A DNA stretch of 64,000 bases from Trochalopteron elliotii (GCA_024734555.1 JANPWX010000077.1:5394399-5458398); one strand, 5' to 3'. Counted from the first letter of the stretch, positions 1 to 12,800 are shown. Program-made: numbers and translations. Notes: generated by a model from the sequence alone, not told the origin.

Positions 1-675
1 TAAAATCCACTTTTAGTATAAACCACAGAGCTTGACGTGCATGAGGCTTGAGAAAATAGTTTCCATTTTCTGTAACAGTGATAGTGTATACAACTTCTAC
101 CTGTAAATGTAAAATACAAGCTTGAATTATCTAAACATCCGCCCTTAAGCCTCTCACAGCTGCAAAACCCCTGAAACAGCCGAAGGAAGAAACATGGCAA
201 TGGTTAGCGCTACATTTGAACCACTGGAAAAATAAAGACTGATCCTTATTAAAAACTTAAAACTATTTGAGAGGTTTTTTCCAGGCCATTGAAAATGTTA
301 AGGTGGTGGTGGTGAGTTGAGCTCATGTCGGTTTGCTTTCTGCTGGTGCTGCTTTCAATACTGTTGTATGAATTTGACCATTGCTACTTAAAGATGTGCT
401 GCAAATGTTTGCAGAATGAGCTGTAGTTAACCTGGTACACCAGGCATGCCAGTGGAAGCACAGAGTAAGAGGTAGGATAAACTGCATCCAGGCTTTACTT
501 TTCCTTTACATATGTAAAATAGAAGCACAGTATGGTTAAGTAAGGATCCTAATTTCAATGCTGCACATTTCAATGTTCCTTTACTTATTCATCCCTCTGC
601 CATCAGTTGACACCAAGCTTCTTCTGTCCCAGTTGTACAGTGATAAAGGAACTCACCGTGCTGCCTCCTGTAGGA

Positions 676-690
676 CCCCCCCCCCCCCCC
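676..690. repeat. Poly-C homopolymer (C15)
   Basis: Fifteen consecutive C residues followed by a C-rich stretch. On the minus strand this is a G15 run, able in principle to form G-quadruplex-like structures. Runs like this are prone to length error in sequencing, so the exact count is uncertain. Confidence 0.9.
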
Positions 691-1075
691 TCACACCTCC
701 CCTCTAAGCTCTGTAGCTCTGTGTGACACAAAGCTGGCAAAAAACACATTCTGCCTGGGGCAGGGCAGCAGCAGAGCAGGTGCCCCGCTTTGGCTGACAG
801 GCTTGGTCCTCAGCACTCCAGTGGCACTTGGCAAACACAGCTTGTTGGGGCTGAAGGCTGCAGGCAGTCACGGTTGTTCAGGATATAATGATACCAAGTG
901 GTGGGAGATTTAAGCGTCCAGCATGTCTGCAGAGGGAACGTGCTGTAAGCGAGGGGGCAAGTGCAACATGTCCCTTAGGGAAGGGTGGCAGGTTCCAGCC
1001 ACCCCAGGCCAGAGATGGTTCAGGGAACCGGCCCCAGGCCTGGCTTTTGTGAACTCCTTAGACAGACAGGCTTTT

Positions 1076-1083
1076 ATTTGCAT
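1076..1083 (+). promoter_or_regulatory. Octamer (POU-type) motif
   Basis: A perfect ATTTGCAT octamer, the established binding site of POU-domain factors, about 310 bases upstream of the CpG-dense patch at 1394-1518. An 8-base match is expected by chance about once per 33 kb per strand at equal base frequencies, so alone it is weak. It is noted because of that neighbour. Confidence 0.25.
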
Positions 1084-1393
1084 GAAAATGGACTTCAGGA
1101 AGCCATTAAAATGTAACAAAAAAGTATTTAATGCCCCAGTGCCTACCGAGCTTGTATCAACCTCCTTATTAGACCTTTCTTTTCTTTTCCTTCTCCTCCC
1201 CTCCCTTGGCATGGCCTGCTGCACAAACAGCCCATATGGAAAACAGCGCAGCCTGGAAACACCTAGCTCTCCCTGTCCTCTTGCTTTTGGCTTTTGCAGC
1301 TGCTGTTTTCTCAGTGTTGTCTTGGGGCAGTTTCCTGTTGCCATAGCTGATAGCCTGCCAGCGCCTGCCTGGGCCTTTCAAGTGTCAACACTG

Positions 1394-1518
1394 CGAAGTT
1401 CGCGGCGATGGCCAAACGCTTGTTAATGAGATATAGCAGCTGGGTAGGGGTGAACCACTGAGATGGATAAAGGCACGCCGCTGGTGCAGGAAGCGATGCC
1501 TTTTGAATCTTTTCAGCG
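1394..1518. promoter_or_regulatory. Small CpG-dense element, candidate regulatory sequence
   Basis: By my count nine CpG dinucleotides fall in 125 bases (at 1394, 1401, 1403, 1406, 1417, 1476, 1479, 1494 and 1517), while flanking kilobases have very few. The patch also contains a homeodomain-type TTAATGAG core at 1423-1430. It is too short for a conventional CpG island. Retained CpGs in a CpG-poor landscape suggest either an unmethylated regulatory element or selective constraint. No gene start is visible beside it, so an enhancer is the more natural reading. Confidence 0.35.
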
Positions 1519-1892
1519 CTCTGAAAGCATTCAAATCAAAGAGGGTATGTTGTATTCATTAATAAACCAAAGTTCCCATGCAACTGTGTTAAAGCCAGGA
1601 GTTTAACTTCGCTATAGACAGGTGATTTTTTCAACAGTGTTTTACACCAGAAGACAAAGGGCAAGAAAACAAGAGTTTGTGTACTGCCAAAGGCATTACT
1701 TCCCTATCTTACAGCCAGACAGAATTGTTAAACTGAGATAGGTATTTGCCATTTCCTGACAATAAATGGTTCTTTCTCTTCCTTTCTTTTTTATGCTTCA
1801 AAGCTTGCAGCAGCCTGCTTGATCTCCTTCTCTCATACATTTTTTGAAACCTGTTTCTTAATTTTTTGAAAACCGTGGTTAAAAGCTAGAAT

Positions 1893-1927
1893 AAAAAAAA
1901 AAAAGACAACTTGTTAAAAAAAAAAAA
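1893..1927. repeat. Paired A12 homopolymers
   Basis: Two runs of twelve A residues (1893-1904 and 1916-1927), separated by eleven bases and each preceded by T or TT. Simple low-complexity sequence, with no transposon body recognised beside it. Confidence 0.85.
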
Positions 1928-2183
1928 GCCAAAGAGCCTATAGACAGGATTAATGACTAAAGCTGCTTTCATTCAACTGAAGCAGTCTATGTGATCTGTA
2001 GTCTGCATCTGTTTTGTTATAGCAGAACATAGAAGTGCCCAACAGCTGGGTAAAACAGGCAGACAGCAAAAAAACAAAAGAAACTAGCATACAGTGCAAA
2101 GTTTTAAAGGAAACATGAGCTAAAGAGCACCTTAAATGTCTTTCTAGCGTTTATTTTTAATTGGGTTGAGACTTTGTTAATTT

Positions 2184-2248
2184 CCCTTTTTTTCTTTTTT
2201 TTTTCTTTTTGTTTTTTTCTTTTTTTCTTTTTTTTTTTTTTTTTTTTT
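2184..2248. repeat. T-rich low-complexity tract
   Basis: About 65 bases of T broken by single C or G residues and ending in a long uninterrupted T run. If read on the minus strand it would be an A-rich tail, but I see no retroposed body next to it. Confidence 0.85.
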
Positions 2249-3282
2249 AATGTGGGGGAAGCTGGGGAAAAGATTGAATGCTAGGAAAACATGTTTAAAA
2301 CTGAAACAACCACAGTAGTAATAGTGACAAAATTGGTTTGGAAAAGTTAAACAAAAGAAGTGTTAGGAACAGGAAAGGGCCATATGGCTCGACAGGCCTG
2401 CCATTTTCTGGTTTATCTTAATTGTTTCCCTCACTTCTCCTCAGATGAATACAAGTGTCTCAGACTCATTTATATGCTTTCATTTCCCTTTCACAGTAAC
2501 TTGTTCCAAGGTAATTTAAGCCAAGCTGCTTAAGTGATACTTAGCTATGTGACTGTTTAGAGAACAGCAGTTTAGCTATATTCATCAGCCCACCACAGTT
2601 ACTGCACTTATGTTTGGAATTTAGTTACACCAATCAACTACCTACTAACTGGCCCTCTTTGGGGTAAACTAAGTCAGGCAGACCCTGACCCAGAAGCTTC
2701 TGTTGGGATCAAGAAGAGTTATGCTATTCACCTTCACACAACTTAACTTTGGTGCAGGCATAGTCTTTCACTCTAAAATTTTATTCCAGTGAAATATAAC
2801 GGATTTGGGCAGGTTTGGTTTTCTTCACATAAATGTAAGCATTTAATTTATATTTTTCTGTAAAAAGTTTCATTTTAAGGCAGTCACATTCTTCTAACTG
2901 AAATGACAGATGAAATCTGAATTTCCCTGTAAAACTCCCAAAAAAGATTTTCTACCAGACTCTGTCTCTGCTGGGGGACAGAAAGAGTACTGAGGCTTAA
3001 AGGATATTTTTATTCATGAAAAATTGTTCCAAATAGAAGATTTCAAATCAGGCCAGCCCAATGCAGACACCGTGACCATTTTGGCCTAGATTTTATCTGC
3101 TGTGATTCCTGTGCTGCCTACCTCGCCAGGCAGACTTCTGTGACTGCACAAGGTGTGGAAAGGCATCGAGGGAAGGTGCATTTAGATGTCTGAGGATGGC
3201 CACGATGTAAAAAAGGACCCTAAGTCAGGCAGGAAAGAGAGTCTAAACAAAACATTTCCTATTAATAATAACATCAAGTGTA

Positions 3283-3330
3283 ACCATGGCAAGCTGTTAA
3301 GCCTTTAAATAAACATACCATGGCAAGCTG
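3283..3330 (+). repeat. 14-bp direct repeat, spaced
   Basis: ACCATGGCAAGCTG occurs at 3283-3296 and again at 3317-3330, a 34-base period with a dissimilar middle. It looks like a small local duplication or a replication-slippage relic. Confidence 0.75.
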
Positions 3331-4820
3331 AAGCATAAGTTTCAACCAGCTTGTTAGAACACAGTCCTCTACCATGACAGAAGTTAAGATGTTCTGCATG
3401 CATGAAGCCTGTGCCAGGGCATAATCCTCATTTTGGCTACTTTGGCTACTCAGGGTAATCAGCAGATTAGTGGAGAAGCACTGCTAATGGAGGAAGAGAG
3501 GCCTTTTCTCATCTTCAGGATCTTTTCAACTTCAGAAACTGCTGACTCGCAGAATCTGCGCAAAAAAACTCTTGTTCAGACACAAGGCAGTAAATTTTCT
3601 CATTCTTACAAAAGATAATGAATGATTAATAAATTAGTTGACTCAGTGAATGTCTGGCCTGTGCTTCTCCCCATAGAGCTTCAAGAAGATAATTGCAACA
3701 GTGAAGACACAGAAAGGAGGGACAGATATCTGTTGAGCGATAGTGGAGATCATGTTTTAAAAACAATTTCTGTAGGTTCACCCACTTAACAGAGAAAAGT
3801 TGGGGGAAGGGAGAAGGATTTTCATATCAGCAGCTTTACTGAGTGCTTAAAACAAGGCAGGAATATAAATATATGATTTCTTCTTCCACCACAGTAACCC
3901 CACAGGTGACACTTCTAGGTTGCCCAGACCAGAATTCCTGCCTTCAGCAGAATATTTAAGTGAAAGGAGGTGAAATAGAAACCAAAATATTCCCAGACCT
4001 GTCAGCTGCTTTTTTACCTTTTTCTGTTTTCTAAATGTTCACAAAACTATTAAACCTGAAACTCAGTATCCCTGAAAAGCAGAGGAGAGGTTAACAGAGA
4101 TAACTGCTGATGCAGTCACAGACAATGAGTTTGTCTATTGCAAAGGTAGAGAGAATGTAAACTCTTTTCAGAGATAACCCCCTAAAATAGAAGAAAACAC
4201 TTTTAAGGGCCTCTGAAAAGAATATCATGGAGCATGGTTACTGTCCTTTGGAATCACTTGTATTTGCTACACAATTTAATTGATTTTATATATATACAAA
4301 AATATCACAGTAAGGGATGGAAGGTGAGGGCAAGCAGCTTTTATACATCCCCAAAGCACTGTCTAATTTTGTCATAGCACACCACTGTGCTTTCTGATAA
4401 AACTCAGGATACATCTGTTCCTAAACCTAGGCTTAGTTCCTAAGCTTAGCCTTGTCATAAAATCTCCAAATCATGGTTTTTTCCATGTTAAATGCAATCT
4501 GCATTTGCACTTCTGAATACACATAGCTTATATTACATTATCAGCATGAGATTTGTGCTCCAAATGCATTGTCATTTCTATTGGGTGCGTGAGATTTTCT
4601 AAATTGCAGACAGACTTTGACTGGTTCCTTCCTAGCTTGGATCCTGTTCTCAGCTTACCCTTTCTAGACTTAACTTAAATGTTGCTTCTGATATCTCTTT
4701 CTCATCTCTTTGATTTATTGGACATTTCCCATGACTTTAGATACATAACAAGACCACTGTTAAATGCCAATTCCTGAGCATGAGGAAGCACATCTCTTCT
4801 CCAGATTTGTCCTTGGCAAC

Positions 4821-4858
4821 TTAATGAAAAAGCCACACCTTAATGAAAAAGCTACACA
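4821..4858 (+). repeat. 19-bp tandem duplication
   Basis: Two adjacent 19-base units beginning TTAATGAAAAAGC (4821-4839 and 4840-4858), differing at two or so positions. It runs into a short CA tract. A typical microduplication. Confidence 0.8.
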
Positions 4859-7197
4859 CACACATTCACCATCTTTCTCCTTTCATTCCAAGGACTGTAG
4901 CTGTATATGGGCATGTTTGTAATGTCCCTGTTTCAGAGAAAGATAGACTGAAACCATAAGGATCTCAAACCCTCCTGTATTCCTAAAATAAACTCCTCCG
5001 TATCCCTACAGTTTCCTTCAGCTTTCTTTCCTGCAAGCCTTCAGGCCTAATCATTCCCTCAAGGAGCTGAAGATTCTGAATGCCTGTGTCTAAAACAGGC
5101 ATCTGGGGCATTTCCTCAGGCAAACAGTACAACATGTTTTACACCCCTTCCTCAGAGAGAGCCTGCAATAAGCTGTGTGGACTATGGGGAGGAATGCTGG
5201 AGGGGATCCCAACCTTATGTTAGATCTGCCAACCTGACAGGTTCAACAGAAACCTCTGAAATTTCCTATCCCTACGCAGTGACCCGTGGCAAATCTGCAT
5301 GACAATGTATTGTGTAATTGCAGGAAGCCAGTGCAATATCATTCAGCAACAGGAAGCTTGGGAAATGTTTACAGCCACCACCACCACCACCAGTGACAAA
5401 ACCTGTCATTACCTTGTGCACTGTTTCTTCAGAAACATGGATGCAATTGCAAAGTCTTATCACTCAGCTTTATAGGGAAGATCTGCTGAAGTAAAAGAAT
5501 AACATGGGAAGAGCAAAAAAAGAGACTGGGCTTGGTTGATTGCTGTCATGATTACGTTACACGGGTTGAAAGACAGTTTCAGCAATTGCTTATTGTGCAT
5601 GAGAAGACAGAATTGTTTGCCATCAGTTAGGCTTCAGTTAAGTTTACTATTCCTTATCTCTTGTTTAAGGTAGTACTTCAAAGGAGTACTTGCTTCTTGC
5701 CCTTTGACTCAAGTGGGCACAGCAGTGGGATGCCATGTGGGAGATGCAGATTTGAGAGCCTTCATGTGCTCCCAACTCTCAGGCTAACAAGAGGTAGGCA
5801 ATTCTGCCAATGTTTTCTCTGCTAATTTAGATTAACTCATGAATTCTTGTGAAGAACTTTCAAAGAGCAAAATTGTACCCACATACTGACTATGTCTAGC
5901 AAGCAGAGAGACACATCACAGGCCCCCTTTAGCTGAGTTTTGGACACATTTTTAGCCAAACGGGGCTTTTAGGATCCTTGCTCATATTCCAGAAATATGA
6001 AAACAAAGAAAAACCTGTTTGGAAAGGAAACCTATGAGCTCCCAGGGCTTAAAAGCAAACACAGCTCAATAGGCATGCTGGTTCACTAAGGAGAAGAAGC
6101 TGACTGTAGCTTAAATATATGGAAGCTGTTATGCTCTCAGAAATTTCTAAAATCAGGCTGGTTCTTTCCATGAACTAATCTTTCAACTCTACTTTTAAAA
6201 ATGCTGAACTCTTTGTTTAATGAATTTCTCAAGTAGACAAAATCAGGTCACCAAATGCTATAAACACAAAGGGGGTGACGTATTGACCAAAGATATCTAG
6301 GCAGCAGCACCTTCAGATTTAGAAATGAGAGTGTCCATGGTAGAAAGCATTGTCACCTCAGAGGTGAGACAGTGGTGGTTCTGCTAATATCGTCTTCTCT
6401 TGGGGGAGTAATAGGTTTGCTGGACATAAAGGAGGCTGAGGAGTTTTCAGAAAATAGAAAGATACTAATAACCTTTGCTAGAACTGACAAAGTCACAGAT
6501 TCTTTGGTTCAGTAACCAAGTTCTTCCTTTATCATTCTAAACCCCCTAGAAACAGATTTGACAAATTTGGTATAAATGCACGAAGTGCTTCTATATCTCA
6601 AGTGTGCATGTGATGGAGGGGATGGGGCATTAGTTCAAATTTTTATTAAGCTGTACTGTTCTTCTAACATTAGGTTTTGACTTCAGTATAATTTTAGCCA
6701 CAGAGAGATAGAAGGGTTTTATTTAATGTAATGCTGAAATTATTATTTGTATTACAATAGTAATACCCAGATTGTGAGGTTCTCTACACAACTCTACTGT
6801 TGTGTTCTGATCTAGAGAGTCAGGTAGTAAGACATCATTTGTGCCTCAATGAAGAATATAAAAAACCCAAAATATTCAGAGCAGAACATAGGTAACAAAG
6901 AATCTGACCAATAGCTGGTCAGAGATAGGAACAAATAATATGCGGTATCATCTGTCCAAATTTCAAAAGATACACCATGTAAGCTTTTTTGATGGACTAT
7001 TTTTAGACTCATTTTTGTAATCAAAAATTTTTTTAAAAGCTTAAAAGCAGCTCCCAAGAGGAGGAGAAGAAGTAGTTCCAGTGAGGCCCTTTGGTACTCA
7101 TACCACTCTAGCACACATGTTTCTACACAGTCTTCACACCCATGTTCAGGACCCTAGAAAAGCTTGTTCAGCTCATGCTACCTCCTTTTCATTTCAG

Positions 7198-7272
7198 TGA
7201 CACTGCTTTGGATGCCCAGACTGCCTTTGATAATTGCACGCCTCCAATACATAATGGAAACATCTTGTACAG
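7198..7272 (+). other. Candidate cryptic exon (75 bp), unconfirmed
   Basis: A pyrimidine-rich stretch ending in TTTCAG precedes 7198, and CAG|GTGACC follows 7272, giving acceptor and donor consensus around 75 bases. One frame is open throughout and reads DTALDAQTAFDNCTPP then IHNGNILY. The length is a multiple of three, so inclusion would keep frame. The C-x-P-P...NG pattern faintly recalls the start of a sushi module, but the domain does not continue. I do not recognise the gene. Short open segments flanked by GT/AG are common by chance. Confidence 0.15.
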
Positions 7273-8236
7273 GTGACCCTTTTGCATTTAAATGACCAGG
7301 ATATGGTTAGTTTGAAGGAACACCATTAGTTTCTACTGCAATCTTAAGGGCTCTTGTGGAGGAGGGTACTACTTGTTCTAAGAAAAAGTATCTGATCTGA
7401 CCCTAAACAAGTAACTGCTCAAAAAGCAAGAGAGTTCTTCTATTTAATCAAACACTTTTCTGGAGAAAAGGAGAAACTGAAGGAGCAGAAGAGAAGAAGG
7501 GGAGTGAGAATATGCCTAAGAACCTGTTCTAGTGGTTTCAGTCTTCGGTTTAAGTCAATGTCTCCCATCTCCTTGAAAATACCATAGGTATCCAGCCACT
7601 GAATTTTAAGTACAGATCTTAGACATGCCTGTACAATTCACTTGTGTTGTGGAGCTTTTTATGGCTACAAAGGGTACAAAGAAAGAGAAGGAGAAACTAT
7701 GTTTCAAAAGATTACATGTTTTAATCACTAACACTTTCTATTGTTCAAGATTACACTTTTATTAAATGAGTGTTTCACTTTCAAGTACATGAGAGTATTT
7801 GAAATATTTCAAGGGCACTTCTTTTAGCTTCTAACAACTAGACATTGCTGCCACCACTGGACTGTTATTTAGAAGGAACATGAAGCAGAGATATTCTGAC
7901 CTCAGCAGTTAGTTTGTTTTACTGACAGGCACGTAGTTAAGTGTACATTAAATAATGGAAGGCTTACTTTTCAACATTGCCATGATTAATTGAGGAAATT
8001 AGGGGAACTCAAGAAATCCTAACCAAAATTTTCCAGTCATCCTTTTAGCTGCAGTACAGCTAACAGAAGCACATCACAGTGAAGTCAGTAAGAAATATGT
8101 TCCCTTTTTCTTTTTTTTGAGACAATTCTTATTAAAGGATTGTCATTATTTTTATTTTCTTACTTGTAAACAAAATAGAAAATAATTTCCTTACCCGACA
8201 TGTTTTGGCATTTAAAAAGACATTAAAAAGAAGTTA

Positions 8237-9800
8237 GAATCATAGAATCATTTAGGTCATAAAAGACCTCCAAGATCATCTAGCCCAATCATTAGCGTAG
8301 AGCTGCCATGCTCACCAGTAAGCCTTGCCCCTAAGTGCCACATCCACAGACCTTTTAAATACCTCTAGGGTATTTAAAAGGGTTGACTAGGGTTGACTAC
8401 TGTTGCAATGCTTGATGACCCTTCCAGTGAATAAATTTTTCCTACTATGCAATCTAAAACTCCCCTGCTCCAACTTGAGGCCATTCCCTCTCATTCTGTC
8501 ATTTGCTCCCTAGGAGAAGAAACCAACCCCCACCTTGCTACAACTCCCTTTCAGGTGTTGTAGTGAGTGATAAGGTGTCCCCTGAGCCTCCTTTTCTCCA
8601 AGCTAAACAACCCCAACTCCCTCAGCTGATCCTCATAAGACTTGTGGTCCAGACTTTTCCCTTCTCTGGAACTGCCCAAGACTTCAGTGCCTTATTTTTA
8701 ATGAGGGGCCCCAAACCAAACACAGGATTCAAGACATGGCTGCATCAATGGGGGAAACTGCCTGGCCCTGCTGGCCACACTCTTGCTGACACAGGCCAGG
8801 ATGCCATTGGCCTTCTTGGCCACCTGAGCACATGCTGGCTGTCAACCAGCACCCCTAGGTTGTTTCCTATTGCACCACTTTCCAGTCATTCATCCCTCAG
8901 CCTATAGTGATGCAGGGAGTTGTGACCAAAGTGCATGACATGGAACTTTGCCTTGTTGAACCTCATACAACTGGCCTCAGCACACTGATCCAGTCTGTCC
9001 AGATTCCTCTGCAGAACCTTCCTACCCTCTGCAGATCAACACTCCCACACAACCTGCTATCATTTATTAATTGACTTATCCCCTCATCCAGATCACTGAT
9101 AAAGTTATGAAACAGAACTGGCCTTAGCCCTGATTCTTAGGGAACCCCACTAGTGACCACCTGCCAGCTGGATGTAACCCATTTACCATCGCTCTCTGTG
9201 TCCAGACATCCAGCCAATTTAACCCAGTGAAGAGAGTCAAGCCATGAGCAGCCAGTTTCTCCAGGAAAATTCTGTGGAAAAAGGAGTCAAGGACTTTACT
9301 AAAGGCCAGGTAGACAACATCCACATCCTTTCCCACATCCACTAAGTGGGTCCCTTTGAAATAGAAGGAGATCAGGTTGGTCAAGGAGGACTTACTTTCC
9401 ATGTTGGCAGCCCAGGTCACCTGCTTGTCCTGTATGTGCTGTGTGATCGTACTCCATATGATCCTGCTCCATGACCTTCCCCAGCACTGAGGTCAGGCCC
9501 ACAGGGCTGTAGTTCTATGAATTCTCCTTCTGGCCTTTCTTGTAATTGGGTGGCACGTTCACTGACTTTCAGTCAAGTGAAACTTCCCCAGTTAGGCAGA
9601 GCTGCTGGTAACTGATGATGGAAAGTGGTTCAGTGAGCACTTCTGTCAGCTCCTGCAGTACTCTTTGGTGGATCCCACCCAGCCCCATAGACCTGTGTGT
9701 GTCTAACTGGTGCAGAAGGTCACTGATCATTTCCCCATGGATTTATGGGAGTTTTATTCTGTTTCCTGTCCCTGTGTTCCAGTGCAGGGAATTAACCACA
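8237..9800 (-). mobile_element. CR1 LINE, 5'-truncated, decayed
   Basis: Read on the minus strand this is the 3' part of a chicken-repeat-1 (CR1) non-LTR retrotransposon. The terminus at 8237 shows the CR1 3' signature (ATTCTATGATTC on the minus strand), and about 1.5 kb of ORF2 follows. Within 9124-9420 the minus-strand frame reads like CR1 reverse transcriptase, including TNLISFY, a degraded FSK-x-x-D core, and LEKLAAHGL. The second catalytic block (9053-9076) reads S-Q-L-I-N-D-S-R where the family has S-K-F-A-D-D-T-K, so the first catalytic aspartate is lost. Frames are broken in several places and the 5' half is missing, as is usual for CR1. The 5' boundary near 9800 is approximate. Confidence 0.93.
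8351..8381. repeat. Perfect 13-bp inverted repeat inside CR1
   Basis: CCTTTTAAATACC at 8351-8363 pairs perfectly with 8369-8381 across the five-base loop TCTAG. It is followed at once by two copies of a ten-base unit GGTTGACTA(G/C), 8381-8400. Recalled CR1 consensus has the left arm but not the right arm or the tandem unit, so this looks like a local foldback mutation that arose after insertion. Confidence 0.8.
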
Positions 9801-9818
9801 ATGTGTGGCGAGTTTACA

Positions 9819-9842
9819 GGACTGCTTAAATTGAAGCAGTCC
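9819..9842. repeat. 9-bp stem inverted repeat
   Basis: GGACTGCTT at 9819-9827 is exactly reverse-complemented at 9834-9842 across six bases. It lies just past the visible 5' end of the CR1 element and may mark the junction region. No terminator or RNA role can be inferred. Confidence 0.6.
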
Positions 9843-12800
9843 AGACAGCTCTGCTAGTTAATAAAACTCAACTCACTTGTAAACTCCTGTTCACCTGGAT
9901 TTTTGAGTCATCTGGCACCATATAGCCATACTATCTCAAACATAATGGCTCCAATGCATCACAGGAAAACGGCACTTTTTAATAGATGTCACATCAACAG
10001 CAACAGATCATTACTATTTTTCAGAAGTATTTCTAAATATTTTCCTACATATTCCATAAAGAAATGTCCTATCTTTATTATTACTATGACAACTACTCAA
10101 AAACACTGGGGAAAAAAAAAGAAAAACTACCTCACTTTTAGGTCAAGCAATTCAAATCAAATCTGTGACTAGGCTTTCATTTTGGGGTCAAATTCTGAGT
10201 GCAGGTGGTTCTCATTGAATTCAACATGATGCCAAAGAATGCAACAGAGGACTGAATTTGGCCTCTATCAGCTAGCCTAAATATATGATACGGTTCTGCC
10301 TTTACACTGTATTGGAAAGATACTGTACCCCTTTAGTTTATGAGTCTGCTTATTATCAGTCTTTGGGAAAGAAAAGATGGTTAAATTTAGATTTCCACAG
10401 AATGTTTTGATTTAAGCAAAGGAATTCAGTGACCACCAGCTTGGAACATCCTTCTGGTGTCAGAAGTAAGCAGTAAGCAGATTTGAAAAAGCTGTGCACA
10501 TACACTTGATTGATTGAAGGGAAGAACAAAGAGAATGTCAACTCTCCAGGTTTAGATGAGGATCAGGTGGTTTCAAGCTGAAAAGAAACAGAGACCTTTG
10601 TTGTGTTTTAAGCAAAATTCTGGGAACCTTCATGGTTCCAGGTATCCTGCATTGCTCTAAAATGCAGGAGGAAAAAACATCTACAAAAAGACTTGTTACA
10701 CCATCTTTCTCACTCGTTCATCCTGATGGGATATGAAATCTCCCACATTTTCCATCTTTGAGCAAACTGCCTCAAAATGATTATTCTTATTTGGCATTAG
10801 GCAAATATCAACTGAGTGATACAGTAACATTGGGCCGAACACTTTTATGGGGTTGGACATCGCAATGCTTTTACAGGAAGATCCATATCCTCAAAATCAA
10901 TTTTTAATTATTTAAATCATACATGAAATTAATAAATAATCATCTAGGAAATAAATAAATAAACAAAAGGCAAACAGATAAATAAAAGCATATGTGAAAG
11001 CAGTACACTAAAAGAGTCAGAATGATTGGCAGTGCCATCAGCAAACTCTAGATCTGGGAGGATTACTGCTAGCAGCCAGAGATTCCTCTCTTATTTCTGT
11101 CCAAACACTTGGCAGCTCATGCTGGAGCCTGGCTAAATTTCTTCCTTCACACTTTTGCCCTGTAGGGTTAGAAGATTCCAGCTTGCTCACACCTCCCACT
11201 GCAGGGAGTTATGCAGACAGATAGTTAATATTTCACTGTGCTTGGCCCTCTGATAATTTTTTATAACATGGAGTTAATCTGCCAAGTTTACCTCAGAAAA
11301 TGCACCAAACAGTGGGGCCAGGCACCGAGAAGAATACTTTGCTCTTTTATAATATAGCTAGTGATGTTGCACCCTGTACCAATTCACTTGGCATGATCAA
11401 GTGAATTATTTTCAATAAATAATGCATTTTTTGGGGGAAAAAAAAAAGACTATTTCAACTGAAAGTGATTCTTCAATGTGAATCAGATTCATCAAATTTA
11501 GATTGGTGCAAAAAAATTTAAAAATTTAAAAATTATAAATTGTCTCATCTAAGTCTTTCTGAAAGAAAAGGGTAAAGAAAAGCTACATTTATGAAGATTT
11601 GGAACAATTCACAAATCAGAGGATGCATATGCCTTACAAGTTCAGTTAATATTATGCAACATATGAAGCTAACATTCAAATCTTGCCTTTACCTCATTCA
11701 GTGGCAAAAATGGGATTCAAATTAAAATGTGTCCCTTTACATAGTAAAGCACATAACCAGCCTAGCAAACACATGGGTTTTTCTGGGGAAAGCTGTTCTG
11801 CTTTGCATGACAAATGGGAGCCACCGTGTCTGCAGTCAAACAGTGACCTTTTTCTCTCAACTCTCTGCCCTATAAACCTCTAGTCTTCTTCCCCCAATAC
11901 ATATTTATCTCAAGTGCAGATTTCAGTAGGACAGTAAAGTAGGGCCTCTCTCAAGGTTCCTAGTATTTAGTTATTAGCATTTAATTCCCTGGTGGAAAGC
12001 CTTTACCCAGAGCCAGATCTGATGATCAAGATGAAAAGTGATTTGAAAGAGGCATGGCGTGCCGCCTTCACCACCAGCTAATACATTTAATGCTAACACT
12101 TGTATCTAAAGGGGAGTAAACTATTCTCCCTCTGATCTATGGAATTTCTTCCACTTGGCTGATTGTCAGCTCAGCTTCCATAGGAGTGGTAGAAGTTTTC
12201 TCCATTCAGACATGGCTCTTGCAACTGCACTCAGGTCTCCCTGTTGCCCTGAGCTCTGGGCTGTTGCACAAAATGTGGGCACCTCCACAGGCTGTGCTTC
12301 TGAATAAAAGAGGATGAGTCTGCTTTTCACTGTGTGGCTCTCAAAACCAGAGCATCGTAAGACCCGCTCCTAAAAAGTCCTCCAACTGCTTTTCTCTCTT
12401 CTTTTCCTTTAATGAATGAAATCAAAGCAGTTGTCTCATTATCCTACCAGCTTAGAAATTGAGAAAAGTGAAATGCACTTTAATGAAAGGGAAAGGCACC
12501 TTAATGAAAGTGGTGCGCTTTGAAAGGTGCTTTTGCTATTACATTTCATAAGAAGCTAAATAATTTCATCTCTGAAGGAGAAAGTTTATACTGAAGTCAG
12601 ATGTAAATAGCAGAGTTTTATTTGAATGAGATACGCTGTCTGTGTTCTGTGGCAGAGATTATTTTTGTCTGATACTATCTCTTGTGTAAAATAAACCTGA
12701 TATTACAGTGTGTGTAGTTTAGGATATCAAATGTCCTCTTTTGCTAGTATTAATGTCATTATCAGGTTCCTCATACATTTGACATAGGTGGATTTTAAAA

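Larger units (their letters stand above)
1..8236. other. Unique noncoding DNA, no gene recognised
   Basis: A+T-leaning sequence with stop codons in all frames at short intervals. I see no protein-like reading frame and no structural RNA. It holds a 15-C homopolymer (676-690), a CpG-dense patch (1394-1518), two A12 runs (1893-1904, 1916-1927), a 65-base T-rich tract (2184-2248), two tiny duplications (3283-3330, 4821-4858) and one weak exon candidate (7198-7272). These are listed separately. The rest looks like plain intergenic or intronic DNA. Weakly supported exons cannot be excluded by eye. Confidence 0.7.

Noticed and set aside
923..1426. 167-residue frame on the plus strand
   Set aside because: No domain, no splice context and an atypical composition; overlapping frames on the minus strand are equally long.
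8503..8907. 134-residue frame on the plus strand
   Set aside because: Antisense reading of the CR1 element.
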